From NCBI GenBank assembly GCA_963802765.1, contig CAWDJZ010000013.1:62001-126000 (forward strand): a stretch of DNA of 64,000 nt, written 5' to 3'. This DNA comes from Gaiellasilicea sp963802765 (GTDB taxonomy: Bacteria; Actinomycetota; Thermoleophilia; Gaiellales; Gaiellaceae). Below the pieces are notes generated by a model. That model saw only the letters and a list, made by a program, of their open reading frames with translations, was not told the origin of the DNA and ran no database searches. A program made the position numbers and the translations under genes. Within the stretch, counting starts at the first letter, position 1; every line of letters starts with the position of its first letter. Shown piece by piece: positions 32,953-44,327 of the stretch.

Positions 32953-35428
32953 GACTTCCCTCCCAGCGCGACGATCCGGAGCACGCCGTGCTCGAGGAAG
33001 TTGGGGTCGTTGTCGAGCTGGGCGATCTCTCCGCGCTCGAGCGGCAACACGCCTGCCGCGAGCTCGCCCGCCTCCTCGCGCCCGTAGCGGCGGAAGACGC
33101 GGACAACGGCGGTGTCGACGCCCTCGACGGCCTCGACCGCCGCGTAGATCCGGCTCAGGTGGACCGGCCGGCCAAAGGTCAGGTTCTCGGCGTGGAAGAA
33201 GCCACGGCGCCCGCCGCGGAGCGTGCGGGTCGAGAGCGCCTCACCGACGGCGGCGGCGACGTCGGAGCGGAAGTAGCCGGGTGCGACGCAGAGCTCGAGC
33301 TCCAGCTCGAGGGGGACGAAGGTCGGCGCCAGCAGCTCGAGGTCGTAGCCCGCGATGCGGTAGCGCTCGAGCCGGGCACGCGTGCGGCGCTCGAAGTCGG
33401 GGTGCAGCCGGATGCGGCCGTCCGGGTCCTTGACGAGATCGGCCGGCAGGCGCGGGTCGAGCCCGATCACGACCGCGTACCAGCTCCCGGTCCAGCGGAA
33501 GTGCGCAACCGCGCCCTGGACGTCGGGGAGCTCGCCGGCCGCCGCCTCCCAGTCGGCCGCGGTGACGGCCCGCAGCTGCTTCGCGCGGAACGCCTCCGGC
33601 GCGCGCCGGCGCACCTGCTCGAGCGGCTCGGGGTCGGAGCCGCCGGTGGCGGGAAGCGGGTTCCGCACCGACCCGATCCAGCTCGTGGAGGGCCCAGGGC
33701 GCCGGCGCGAGGTGGGCGATCGCCTCCGCGCCGATGTTCCCCGCTCGCCCGTTGCCGACGCGGTACGTCGCCGTGACCTCGGTCGCGCCGGCGATCGAGC
33801 GACCGTACTCGCCGTCGCCGAAGCGCAGCACCGCGCGGCCGTCGTCGCCCGGCTCGGCGACGAATTCCTGCGCGAAGGGCGGGCTGTCCAGCAGGTCGGG
33901 GACGACGTGCCAGTCCTCGGTGTCGCCGCCGGCGAAGAGGACCTCGAGCTCGACCGCCGGCCGCTCGCCGCCGACGAGCGTGAGCGGGCCGCGGTCGAGG
34001 CGGAGGCGCAGGCGCTCGTCCGCGGGAGCCGGCAAGACGTGCGACTCGGTCGTGGTCAGGCCGTGGTCGGCCGGGACGACGTTGCCGCGCGCGCGGCTGA
34101 GGTCGCGGAGGAGCCCGAGGTCGACGTCCCGCCGCGAGAGACAGAACGCGGCCTCGGAGCGCGTCCTCGCGCCGCCAGCGCACCCGCAGGAGCGGCAGAG
34201 GCGGGTCGCCGTCGCGCAGCTGCAGCTCGCCGTCGAGCAGGGTGTCGGAGAAGAGCACGTCCTCCGCGGTCGCGTCCACCTCGACCAGCTCCACCACCTG
34301 GCGGCGGGTCGGGTCGGCGTCGGCGGCGAGTCCGGTCGCCGGGCCGCGGACCTCCTCGAGGAGAAGAAGATCGCCGGGCACGAGCGCGGGCCGGACGGCG
34401 GTCGAGGAGCCGCCCGGCGTGGCGAAGAGCCAGGCCTGGGTCGCGCCCTCGGCCAGGCAGCACTCCTCGTTCCCCCAGGCGTGCACGAGGATCTCGTTGT
34501 TCTCCTCGTGGCACTCGAGGTCGCGTGCCGTCTCGAACACGAGAGCGCCCGCGAGCGCCGGGTCGGTCTCGAGCGTCTCGGCCGTGATCCGGAACGCCTC
34601 GACGACGACGCCGGGCGGCTGCCCCTGGTTGCGAAGCGGTGCGACCACGCGCGTCACGGCTGCGGTGCCCGCAGGCAGGAGCTGCGGGCCGGCGACGCCG
34701 TCGGCCACGCGGACGTGCAGATAGGTCGACGCGTTGGCTCCCTCGTGCACCCGGTAGTCGACGAGGCGCGCCAGGCGGCGCACGGAGATTCGCCTGCGGG
34801 CCGTTTCCAGATAGGCCTCGTTCGCGACGGCGTCCTGGAAGTAGGAAAGCCGATCGCCCGCGTAGGCGAGCAGCTCGACGAGCGCGATGCCGAGATCTGC
34901 GGGGTTCCGCTCCGTGAAGCGCGGGTTGAGCTGCGGCAGGAGGTCGAGCAGCAGCTGCCGGAAGCTGGCGTAGTCCTTCGCCAGGTAGTCGAGAGCGGGC
35001 GCCGGGCCTGCCGCCGCCACATCGTCGCCGAGCGTGGGCGCGACGTCGACGGGGCAGCCCGCCCGAAAGGAGAAGACGAGGCGGCGAAAGCGCTTGTCGA
35101 GCTGCTCCTCGTCGATCTCGAGCACGTAGGGCGAGAAGTCGCCCACACGGTCGACGCGCACGTCGAGCACACGGTCGTCGATCCGGTCTGCGCCGAGCAC
35201 GCGCACGCCGACGATGCGCGTCCCGCCCTCGACCGAGATGCGCTCGGGCTCGTCCTCGAGCCCGTAGGCGTTCGGCGGCAGGTCGTTGAGGAAGTGGACA
35301 TGCAGCAGGAAGAGGTCGACGGCGTCTACTTCGACGAAGTCGAGCCCATTCAGCGTCGGATGCCCGACGACAGCGGCGCGGCGCGGGCGCTCGTCGGCGC
35401 AGACGACGTGCTCGTCCACTGCGCTCAC
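32949..35428 (-). CDS. Putative baseplate assembly protein, baseplate-J type (first copy; frame broken near 34160 and 33672)
   Basis: Read from the GTG at 35428 in three frames. Part 1 has LDYLAKDYASFRQLLLDLLPQLNPRFTERNPADLGIALVELLAYAGDRLSYFQDAVANEAYLETARRRISVRRLARLVDYR. After an extra base near 34160, part 2 runs SEAAFCLSRRDVDLGLLRD to GRAVLRFGDGEYGRSIAGATEVTATYRVGNGRAGNIGAEAIAHL. After another near 33672, part 3 has RNPLPATGGSDPEPLEQVRRRAPEAFRAKQLRAVTAADWEAAAGELPDVQGAVAHFRW. The length is 2 modulo 3, as two insertions predict. It overlaps gp25 (GTGA) and the second baseplate-J gene. Confidence 0.85.
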
Positions 35429-35796
35429 GTCACGCCTCCGGGCAGGGCGAAGCGCTCGACCCGCCGCTCCTCGGCCGCTCGGCGGCGGTAGGCGACGACG
35501 ACCTCGAGCTTCTCGTCCTTCGCCTCGATCGCGACCTCCTCGACGTGGATCTCGCGCTCGAGCCACTTCTGCAGCGCCCCCTTCACGAGCGCCTGGGTCG
35601 CCGCCGCGAGCGCCGAGCTGTTCGGCATGAACACGAGCGACTTGAGCCCGCAGCCGAACTCCGGCCGGTTCACGCGCTCGCCCGGGTTGGTGAACAGCAC
35701 CTGCAGGATCAGGTCGCGGACGTGGTCGTCCTCGGCCGTCGTCGCGGAGCGCCCGCGCGCATCGATCGCGTACGGGTAGTCGAGGAACTCGCTCAC
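35425..35796 (-). CDS. GPW/gp25-family baseplate wedge protein
   Basis: 123 aa from the GTG at 35796 (VSEFLDYPYAIDARGRSATTAEDDHVRDLILQVLFTNPGERVNRPEFGCGLKSLVFMPN). The 'QVLFTNPGERxxRPxFGCGL' block is the gp25 signature. The rest (LEREIHVEEVAIEAKDEKLEVVVAYRR) is the usual second half. gp25 is the most conserved wedge protein of contractile systems and has lysozyme-like ancestry in T4. GTGA overlaps connect it to the genes on both sides. Confidence 0.93.
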   Translation of the reverse strand: MSEFLDYPYAIDARGRSATTAEDDHVRDLILQVLFTNPGERVNRPEFGCGLKSLVFMPNSSALAAATQALVKGALQKWLEREIHVEEVAIEAKDEKLEVVVAYRRRAAEERRVERFALPGGVT

Positions 35797-36053
35797 GTGG
35801 CGCGCCTCGAGATGACGGGAGAGACGTCGTCCGGAAGGGTGTCGACGTGGATCTTGAAGGCGTCCTCGTTCGCCTTCAGATGCTCGACGACACCGCGCCC
35901 GATGGCGATGAAGAGCATGCGCGCGTCCTCGTCCTCCGGCGGCGGCGCCAGCCCGGCCTCGAGCCGTACATCGCGCAGCGCATCTTCGATCTCGCGCGCC
36001 AGGCTGTTGGCCATGTCGCCGAGGGAGCCTCCGTAGAGCTGTGGCATGGGCAT
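35793..36053 (-). CDS. Small conserved-context eCIS protein, unknown
   Basis: 86 aa from the ATG at 36053; a later ATG (MANSLAREIEDALRDVRLEAGLAPPPEDEDARMLFIAIGRGVVEHLKANEDAFKIHV) could be the true start. Mostly helical and acidic. No family is recognised. It sits between spike and gp25 genes, where other systems place PAAR-tip or small adaptor proteins. It lacks PAAR repeats, so it should not be called a PAAR protein. Confidence 0.65.
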   Translation of the reverse strand: MPMPQLYGGSLGDMANSLAREIEDALRDVRLEAGLAPPPEDEDARMLFIAIGRGVVEHLKANEDAFKIHVDTLPDDVSPVISRRAT

Positions 36054-36059
36054 CTCCTC

Positions 36060-36780
36060 CTAGGCCAGGAAGTTCTTGATCGAGAGCAGAGCGGGCGTCG
36101 GCGGCGGCATCGGCGGCACCGGCGGCGCGGGCGTGACCGGCAGGATCCCTGCGGCCAGCTCGCCGGGATGGACGTGCGCGTTGAACATGGTCACGAGCTG
36201 CGTCAGGTAGGTGAGAAGCTGGTCGCCGAAGACGGCCGGGTGCGGTGCGGCCGTGCCGTGGTGGATCAGCGGCGCCTCGAGCTCGACCTTGACCAGGCTG
36301 CGGATCTCGATCGTCCCCTGGACGACCTTGATCGTCATCAGGTTCAGGCCCGGCGGCGTCCGAGAGCGTGATCGTCTGCTGGGCGTCGTCGAGCGCGAGG
36401 ACGAGCCCGAAGTCGCTGCGCAGGATCTTCTTCGTCGTCGGCGTCGGCGTCGCCGTCTGGTCCATGGGCACCTCGCCGGTCGCCCACCAGGTGCCGCTCC
36501 AGATCGGCCGCGAGACGTCGCCGGCCTCGAACTCGATCCAGACGCCGGCGCCGATCGGCGGGATGGCGAAGAAGCCGCAGGCAGTCCCGCCGTAGGGCGC
36601 GCACGGCATCGCCCAGCCGCTCGGGACTTCCCCCAGCACCTCGGGCACCGACGCCTGCAACCGTCCCGTTTGGAGCGGGTCCTGATTGTTCAGCACGAGG
36701 CCGCGGTACTTGCCGTAGAAGCGGTCGGCCGACCGCTCCGCGGCGCCGGTCTCGATCTCCTCGATCGTGATGGGGCTCAT
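36060..36780 (-). CDS. Baseplate assembly protein V / spike (gpV-like; frame broken near 36346)
   Basis: From the ATG at 36780 the protein reads DRFYGKYRGLVLNNQDPLQTGRLQASVPEVLGEVPSGWAMPCAPYGG, an OB-fold of gpV/gp5 type, then IPPIGAGVWIEFEAGDVSRPIWSGTWW and IRSDFGLVLALDDAQQTITLSDAAG-like beta repeats. One extra G in a GGG run near 36346 shifts the frame. The natural continuation is LNLMTIKVVQGTIEIRSLVKVELEAPLIHHG, ending with a proline-rich tail and SIKNFLA. The length is 1 modulo 3. It forms the central spike with the gpD hub upstream, to which it is coupled by ATGA. Confidence 0.85.
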
Positions 36781-37886
36781 GGCAGCGCCACGTACGGCTC
36801 CGCGCCCGTCATCGTCGCCGCGTTGCGGACGGCGACAAAGGACTGCGTGTAGCCCTCGTCGGTGATCCGGTGGGTGACCCGCGTGAGCAGGTAGAGGCCG
36901 TTGTAGAGCCGGCCGACGCCGCGGACGGCGACGAGCCCGCCGGGACGGAGCACGCCGACGTCGGGGCCGGCCTCCCCCTGCGCTGTGATCGCGAAGCTGG
37001 AGGCGTCCGCGATCCCCTGGGCGTAGGCCTGGAGGTCGGACGTGCGCATGAGGCCGGTATCGGCGGGCCGGACGATGGGCGTCGGCAGTACCCGCAAGAG
37101 GGCCGGCTCGAGGCCCATCGGCGGCTGGATCGAGACGGGCGCGAGCGCAGGCTGCGGCGCCTTCGTCGCCGTGTCGAGACCGGCGGCGACGGCTGACGTC
37201 GGCCGGGTCATGTCGTAGTTGACCGTGAACCGCGCGACGTTCGTCTCGCCGCCCATGTTCACGTTCAGCACGGCGTCCGGGACGCCGAGGGTCTGCCGTG
37301 GTCGGAAGAAGCCCTGGTCGAGCCCGGTCACCGGCTCGGGCTGGATGTAGAGGTCGAACCCGTTCCGCTTCGCGAGCTTGCGCAGGAAACGCAGGTCGGT
37401 GCCGCGCTGAATCGTCGTCCCCTCCGGCTCGATCAGCGTCGGCGCGGTGGGCTGCACCATCGGAATGAGCGCGTACTGGGCGAAGATCGCGGCCGCGATC
37501 GCACTGTCGGGCAGGTTCGGCCACGGCATCACCTTCTCCTGGAGCCCCATCAGCACGGTGGCGTCGAGCCCGGAGATCTCGAGCGTCGAGCTGCCGGCCT
37601 CGTCCGAGTAGGTCACGTCCTGCCTGCCGATGTAGCCGGTCATGATCGCCTCCGGGATCGGCACCGAGCCGACGGCCACGCGCACCGTCACGGGCGTCAG
37701 CGGCCGGAACAGGTCCTCCTGCAGGAAGCGCCAGTCGCCGAGGTCGTTCTGCGCGATTCCGAGCCGGATGCGCAGCACGCTCGCGCTTTCGAGCGAGCTG
37801 TCGACGGCGATCTCCTCCACGGCGTCGACCACGGGCGGCGGCGCCGGCGCCATCGCGATCTGCAGCATGCTCGCGATCCCAGGCAT
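36777..37886 (-). CDS. Late control D (gpD/gp27-like) baseplate hub protein
   Basis: 369 aa. Hub-type features: DVTYSDEAGSSTLEISGLDATVLMGLQEK, SDSAIAAAIFAQY-like segment, GTTIQRGTDLRFLRKLAKRNGFDLYIQPEP (typical of VgrG/gpD domain 2), then a beta-rich C-terminus ending LYLLTRVTHRITDEGYTQSFVAVRNA. With the spike it forms the trimeric needle base. It is followed by the spike gene with a 4-bp overlap. Confidence 0.88.
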   Translation of the reverse strand: MPGIASMLQIAMAPAPPPVVDAVEEIAVDSSLESASVLRIRLGIAQNDLGDWRFLQEDLFRPLTPVTVRVAVGSVPIPEAIMTGYIGRQDVTYSDEAGSSTLEISGLDATVLMGLQEKVMPWPNLPDSAIAAAIFAQYALIPMVQPTAPTLIEPEGTTIQRGTDLRFLRKLAKRNGFDLYIQPEPVTGLDQGFFRPRQTLGVPDAVLNVNMGGETNVARFTVNYDMTRPTSAVAAGLDTATKAPQPALAPVSIQPPMGLEPALLRVLPTPIVRPADTGLMRTSDLQAYAQGIADASSFAITAQGEAGPDVGVLRPGGLVAVRGVGRLYNGLYLLTRVTHRITDEGYTQSFVAVRNAATMTGAEPYVALP

Positions 37887-37899
37887 TAGTGCTCCTTCA

Positions 37900-38184
37900 C
37901 TAGGGCACCCCGATCGGGATACCGAGCCGCCGGCCGATCTCGAGCATCAGCTCCTCCGGCCGCAGCGCGCCGTTCGCGTCGCAGATGCGCCAGAAGAGCT
38001 CGGGATTGCCGAGGTAGCGGTGCGCGAGCAGGTCGAGGCGGTCGCCGTCGACGACGAGGTGCGTCTGCACCGTCGCCGGCGCCGGCGGCAGCAGCCGCAG
38101 CAGCTTGTAGGGGACCTCGCGACCGGACGGGTCGACGTAGAAGTCCTCGGGGACATGCTCGTAGCGGCTGCCGCGCGTGAACAT
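37900..38184 (-). CDS. LysM-domain baseplate protein
   Basis: 94 aa. The end contains a LysM-like motif: THLVVDGDRLDLLAHRYLGNPELFWRICDANGALRPEELMLEIGRRLGIP. The N-terminus (FTRGSRYEHVPEDFYVDPSGREVPYKLLRLLPP) is typical of the short LysM proteins beside gpD in eCIS (gp53-like). In T4, gp53 clamps wedges to the hub. The ATG overlaps the previous stop by one base (TGATG). Confidence 0.88.
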   Translation of the reverse strand: MFTRGSRYEHVPEDFYVDPSGREVPYKLLRLLPPAPATVQTHLVVDGDRLDLLAHRYLGNPELFWRICDANGALRPEELMLEIGRRLGIPIGVP

Positions 38185-38852
38185 CAGAACGAGACCTCCG
38201 CGCTCAGCTCGAGGGCGCCACTGACGACGTTCAGCTTCGCCAGCACCTCTTTGCCGATCTGGTTCACGAGCCCGAGCGTGTCGAAGGGCGGGCCCGCCTC
38301 CCGCAGCTCCGCCTCGGTGAGCGCCTGCAGGCCCAGATCGACCTTGGCGCGGATCGGATTCAGCGCCTGGTCGTAGGCCTGCTCGGTGACTGAGACGGAG
38401 GTCACGCGCACGGGCACGATCCGCGGCAGGCCCCACACGAGCAGCACGACCGGCGTCTTCGGCTGCGCGATCATCGACATGCCCGCGGCCGCGAGCACCT
38501 TGTTCAGGATCACGATCGTCGAGTCCGGGAAGAGCAGGAGCTCGAGGGCGGCCAGAGCCGGGTGGACGCCGAACAGTCCCGTGACCGGGTTCGACGTCTC
38601 GAGCTGGTCGGCCGCGTCCAGCTCGACGGAGATCGTGAAGTTCTCCACGGGTGGCCGCGCGCGCCGCGTGCCGCCCGAGCGCCGCCGTTCCGCCTCCTCG
38701 CCGGTCGGGGCGGACTGCCGGTAGCTCCGGCTCATCGAGTCCGGGTTGTACTGGAAGACGATCAGGTTGGTCGGCACCGGAACGGGAGCCCCGAACACGA
38801 CGAGCGCTCCCTTGAGGATGAGCGGGCTGCCGGGGAACTCGGACGCGGCCAT
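38184..38852 (-). CDS. eCIS inner-tube adaptor protein (Afp7/Pvc7-like CIS tube protein)
   Basis: 222 aa. The start resembles CIS tube-initiator proteins: SPLILKGALVVFGAPVPVPTNLIVFQYNPDSMSRSYRQSAP, where 'FQYNPxxLxR' is characteristic. A middle block (ENFTISVELDAADQLETSNPVTGLFGVHPALAALELLLFP) is followed by PVVLLVWGLPRIVPVRVTSVSVTEQAYDQALNPIRAKVDLGLQALTE. It should connect the hub to the tube. TGATG overlaps lie on both sides. Confidence 0.87.
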   Translation of the reverse strand: MAASEFPGSPLILKGALVVFGAPVPVPTNLIVFQYNPDSMSRSYRQSAPTGEEAERRRSGGTRRARPPVENFTISVELDAADQLETSNPVTGLFGVHPALAALELLLFPDSTIVILNKVLAAAGMSMIAQPKTPVVLLVWGLPRIVPVRVTSVSVTEQAYDQALNPIRAKVDLGLQALTEAELREAGPPFDTLGLVNQIGKEVLAKLNVVSGALELSAEVSF

Positions 38853-39798
38853 CAGTACTGCACCGAGAAGGAGAGGCCGCCGCCGCTGAAGTTGGTGAAG
38901 AGGACGAGGTCGAGCTCGTACGACGGCCCGCCCGTGCCGGTGGACGTGGTGAGCCCGCTCGTGATGCTGCGGGCAAGGTCGGGCGCGAGGTGCGTCGAGA
39001 AGATTCCCCAGACCGCGCGGGCGAGCTGGCCCTTGTCGATCGCCTCCCAGCCGGTCGGGATCACCCCGGTCAGCTGCTGGTTCATGAACTCGGCTCGCCT
39101 GAGCGACTCGGACAGCGCCGAGGGCGGTGCGCCCGGGATCGTGCGCGCCTCCGGTTCCGGAAAGCCGAGCCGCAGGCCGAGGCTGAAGCTGCCGCTCGAG
39201 GCGACGGAGAGCCGCGAGGGCAGGCTCGCGGCCGCCGCCGGGTCCGCATCGGTGCCGGTCGCCGGCGGGATCAGCGACGGAATCGGGGGCATGGGCGGAA
39301 CGAGGGACGGGCCGAGGCTCAGCGGCGGCAGGAGCGGCCCGATCCCGAAACCCGGCCGCGTCCTCCTGAGCGTTCCCCAGTCGAGCTGGAAGGCCGGCTC
39401 GACGGTCGTCGGGCGCGGCCGTTCCTCTTCCTCCTGCAGGTAGAGCCCGCTCGGCGCCGCGCCGAGACGGTCGGCCGAGACCGGACCGCTCTCGGCCAGT
39501 CGGGCTCCCACCTCGGGGTCGCCGCGGCTGCACGCGCGTTCCTGCTGCACCACGTGCGCGACCTCGTGGGCGAGCAGCGACTCGTCGCGCTCGCCAAGCA
39601 CGACGTCGCGTCCGATCGCGAACCCACGCGCGCCGAGCGGCCCGGGCCGCGAAGGCGGCAGGACTCGTCGTCGTGCACGCGCACATGGCGCAGGTCGTGC
39701 CCGAGCCGGGCGCCGAGCCGCCGGCGGGCCGACTCGTCGAGCGAGCGTCCCGGGGAGCGGACGAGATCGGCGGCCAGCATGTCGCGCGCGTACGCCAT
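38852..39798 (-). CDS. DUF4157 protein with unknown C-terminal domain (frame broken twice near 39640-39660)
   Basis: From the ATG at 39798 the N-terminus reads RSLDESARRRLGARLGHDLRHVRVHDDE, then, after two close single-base insertions, AAFAARA and LGARGFAIGRDVVLGERDESLLAHEVAHVVQQERA. That completes a DUF4157 domain with the HEVAH zinc motif. The length is 2 modulo 3. The C-terminal ~200 residues (LPSRLSVASSGSFSLGLRLGFPEPE..., ending SGGGLSFSVQY) match no family I know and look beta-rich. DUF4157 is a marker of eCIS-loaded proteins, so this is a candidate cargo. Confidence 0.78.
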
Positions 39799-41024
39799 CA
39801 GGGGGCTGGATCCGGACAGAGGTCGGCGCGCTGGAAGGCCGGATCGACGTTGGCGATGATCTGCGCGGAACGCGAGTAGCAGCCGGCATTCCCCTCCCGG
39901 CCGGTGTCACCGATGAACGCCGCAAAGTTGTGGAAGGACTCGTGCAGGAGCGTCTCCGCCTGCGCCTCGGGGCCGTTCCTCCAGTAGGGCTCACAGAAGT
40001 GGATCCGGAACGAGCCGGGACAGCTGACCGCGTTGATGCCGCCGGAGCAGATTTCGCCCTCGGCGCAGTTGCCGATAGTCCCCCTCGCGGGGCCGATGCA
40101 AGTGAAGAAGAAGCTCCCCGCGCCGATCGTCCCCCGGACCAGCTGAAAGCGGCGGAGGAGGAGGCCGGCCGTGCCGATCCCGCGGCCGGTCCAGACGGCG
40201 CGGGAGTTCGGGTCCAGGCCCATGACACTGATCGCGTGCCCGAGGTTGTCCGAGATCGTCGGCCAACCGACTTCCGCGCCGGCGTTGATCTGGGCGATCG
40301 TGAAGCTCAGCTCGTCGATGGCGGCGTCGAGTGTCGCGTTGGCGCTGTTCTCGGCGTCGGTGAGCACGGCCACCGGGTCGGCGATCTCCGTGCCGTCCGA
40401 GAGGGTGAGCGGGCCCGGCGCGCAGCTGACCTTACGTGCGGGTGTGCGCCGGAGCCTGCCCGGCGCGCCGGTGTCACCCTGCGCGACATGCGTCAGCTCG
40501 TGCGCGAGCAAGTGCCGCCCGGCCGCCGTCGCCGCGGCGTACTGCCCGGCACCGAAGACGATGTCGCTACCGATCGTGAACGCGCGCGCCTCGACGGCGT
40601 CGGCCGCGGCGGCCGCTTGCTCGCCGGTGTGGATCCGGACGCTGCGGAAGTCGTGGCCGAGCCGGTCTTGCATGAACGCGCGCTCGGCGGCAGCTAGCGG
40701 CTGCCCCGCGCCGAGCCCGATCGCCTCACCGGTCGAGCTCGCAGCCGTACCGAGGGGGGAGCGGCGCAGCCCGTCGGCGCGGGTGCCCCGGGCGACGGCA
40801 GCGGCCGCGTTCTCAGCCTCGCGCTCGTACGCGTCGTCGGGCGGGCCGACCTCGAGCGGCGCACGCAGCAAGCTGCGCTGCAGCCGCTTGGCGCGGCACC
40901 CGGCACACTCACCGTCCAGGCCCGGCGTGCCTCCGCAGGCACAGCGACGGACGAGGATCGGCGAGCTCCTCACGGCCCGCTCCGTCGCGGCCGGCGCGAC
41001 CTGCAGGACGGCAGCGGTGGTCAC
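39798..41024 (-). CDS. DUF4157 protein with second HExxH metallopeptidase-like domain (candidate eCIS effector)
   Basis: 408 aa. The N-terminus has a four-cysteine knuckle (RRCACGGTPGLDGECAGCRAKR). DUF4157 covers about residues 105-185 (MQDRLGHDFRSVRIHTGEQAAAAADAVEARAFTIGSDIVFG, HELTH at 175-179). The C-terminal half has another zinc-type motif, ETLLHESFHNFAAFIGD (HESFH at 361-365), with nearby cysteines, resembling deuterolysin/M35-like proteases. It could be an injected or structural protease; the proteolysis of the second domain is inferred from the motif only. Adjacent DUF4157 genes share the plan but not the C-terminus. Confidence 0.8.
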   Translation of the reverse strand: MTTAAVLQVAPAATERAVRSSPILVRRCACGGTPGLDGECAGCRAKRLQRSLLRAPLEVGPPDDAYEREAENAAAAVARGTRADGLRRSPLGTAASSTGEAIGLGAGQPLAAAERAFMQDRLGHDFRSVRIHTGEQAAAAADAVEARAFTIGSDIVFGAGQYAAATAAGRHLLAHELTHVAQGDTGAPGRLRRTPARKVSCAPGPLTLSDGTEIADPVAVLTDAENSANATLDAAIDELSFTIAQINAGAEVGWPTISDNLGHAISVMGLDPNSRAVWTGRGIGTAGLLLRRFQLVRGTIGAGSFFFTCIGPARGTIGNCAEGEICSGGINAVSCPGSFRIHFCEPYWRNGPEAQAETLLHESFHNFAAFIGDTGREGNAGCYSRSAQIIANVDPAFQRADLCPDPAP

Positions 41025-42268
41025 GGGATCGTCACCCCCGGCAGGCCGGCGTCGATGTCGGCGTCCCAGGTCGCCTGCTTGCCCGCGTCGCAGCCGTGGT
41101 CGGTCTCGGCGGCGGAGTCGTAGCGCCTGGTGACCGCGGTCCGCTCCCGCGCGACTGCAGTGCGCACGTCGGCCAGAGCGCTGCCCGAGGCGAGCGCCCT
41201 GTTGGCCTTCTCCGCGATCTTGCAGGCGATATCGAGGTGCCGCTGCTCGTGGTTGAGCAGGCGCGCTGACTCGTTAGGGGCGTCTGTGTCGCACTGCCGG
41301 CCGATCAGGGTCTCGCACTCGCGGCGAGACGTCGCCTGCGTCGGCGTGGCGACCGTGGCGGGGCAGTCCGGGGAGGGGCCGTAGTCGTGCGTGCCCGTGA
41401 AGCCGGTCGGCAGGCTCTGGAAGTGGCGCTGGCAGGCGCTGACAACGCTCGCGCAGCCGTTCGTCGCGCGTGCGCCCGCCCCCGGGTACTTCGGCTGCAC
41501 CCACGAGGCCGCGCCGTTGAAGACGGCGACGAACCTCCCGCTGCGTACCGGGATGGCGAATGATGTAAATGCCTGGAAGCCCGTGCCCCGGGGGGGCCTG
41601 CCCGTGAAGTCGGCCCACGTGAGCTGCTGACAGGTCTCTGCGGGTGCGGCTTCCTCGGTCGCCGGCGCCGCCTCGGTCGGCGCACCGCCCTCCTCGGCCG
41701 GTTCGACGACCGGAGGCGCCTCGAGACCGACCTGGCCGCCGTCGGGAGGACGTTCCGGCCCAGGCTCCGACTCCGGCTCCGGCTCTTCCGGCTGCCGCTG
41801 CAACGCTCGCTGCAGCTGCCGCACCGGCGCGGCGGCGGCACGGTTCGCCTCGGCCTCGGCCCTCGGATCGTCGACGATCCGCAGCGGCCCGCCGGGCGCG
41901 GCGCCGGCCTGCTGGCGCACGTGCGTCAGCTCATGGGCAAGCAGCTGCCGGCCCTCGACGGACGCGGGCCGGTAGCGGTTCGCCCCGAAGACGACGTTCG
42001 ACCCCACCGTGTACGCCTGCGCCGAGACCGCGGCCGCAGACGCGGCGGCGGTCTCGTCCGCGTGCACGCGGACGGCGCTGAAGTCGTGGCCGAGCGTGCC
42101 CTCGAGCTCACCCCGCACGCCGCTCTCGAGCGGCCGGCCGGGGCGGTTCAGCGTCTCGTGGACGAGCGACGCCGCCTTGCCGAGCCGCCGCGCGCGGCAG
42201 GCGGGGCACTCGCCGCCGTCGTGGCCGTGGCCGCAGGCGGCGCAACGCTGAAGGACGAACGTCCTCAC
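41021..42268 (-). CDS. DUF4157 protein with C-terminal DUF922-type metallopeptidase domain (candidate eCIS effector)
   Basis: 415 aa from the GTG at 42268. Layout: four-cysteine knuckle (QRCAACGHGHDGGECPACRARR), DUF4157 at about 45-120 (GTLGHDFSAVRVHADETAAASAAA, HELTH at 112-116), an acidic proline/glutamate linker (about 155-215), and a DUF922-like domain. That domain has QQLTWADFTGRPPRGTGFQAFTSF and the motif LLNHEQRHLDIACKIAEKANRAL (HEQRH at 340-344). DUF922 proteins are predicted zinc proteases. It overlaps the next DUF4157 gene by 4 bp. Its position between ATPase and baseplate genes fits an eCIS cargo. Confidence 0.82.
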   Translation of the reverse strand: MRTFVLQRCAACGHGHDGGECPACRARRLGKAASLVHETLNRPGRPLESGVRGELEGTLGHDFSAVRVHADETAAASAAAVSAQAYTVGSNVVFGANRYRPASVEGRQLLAHELTHVRQQAGAAPGGPLRIVDDPRAEAEANRAAAAPVRQLQRALQRQPEEPEPESEPGPERPPDGGQVGLEAPPVVEPAEEGGAPTEAAPATEEAAPAETCQQLTWADFTGRPPRGTGFQAFTSFAIPVRSGRFVAVFNGAASWVQPKYPGAGARATNGCASVVSACQRHFQSLPTGFTGTHDYGPSPDCPATVATPTQATSRRECETLIGRQCDTDAPNESARLLNHEQRHLDIACKIAEKANRALASGSALADVRTAVARERTAVTRRYDSAAETDHGCDAGKQATWDADIDAGLPGVTIP

Positions 42269-42443
42269 TGTCGCACGCTCGCTTCGACGGCGCGGCCGAC
42301 CTCCGCCGCGACCTCGGGCGCGCGCTGCACCGGCTGGCCGGCGAGGGCACGAGCCACCTGAGCCTGGACGAGCGCGGCCGCGGCAGTGCTGTCCTCGACG
42401 CCGTCGAGCACGACCTCGTCGATCCGCACCGTGACCGGTTGCG

Positions 42444-42453
<10 letters not shown>
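42265..42453 (-). CDS. 62-aa small protein in the eCIS operon, unknown
   Basis: Starts GTG at 42453 (VDVTQPVTVRIDEVVLDGVEDSTAAAALVQAQVARALAGQPVQ) and ends AVEASVRQ. It overlaps the ATPase end by 10 bp and the DUF4157/DUF922 start by 4 bp. The N-terminal 'VRIDEVVLDG' strand resembles the short DUF5908-like peptides of eCIS loci, but the match is too weak to assert. Confidence 0.6.

Positions 42454-44323
<1,870 letters not shown>

Positions 44324-44327
<4 letters not shown>

Noticed and set aside
35793..36053. PAAR tip protein between spike and gp25
   Set aside because: No PAAR repeats; a short acidic helical protein instead.
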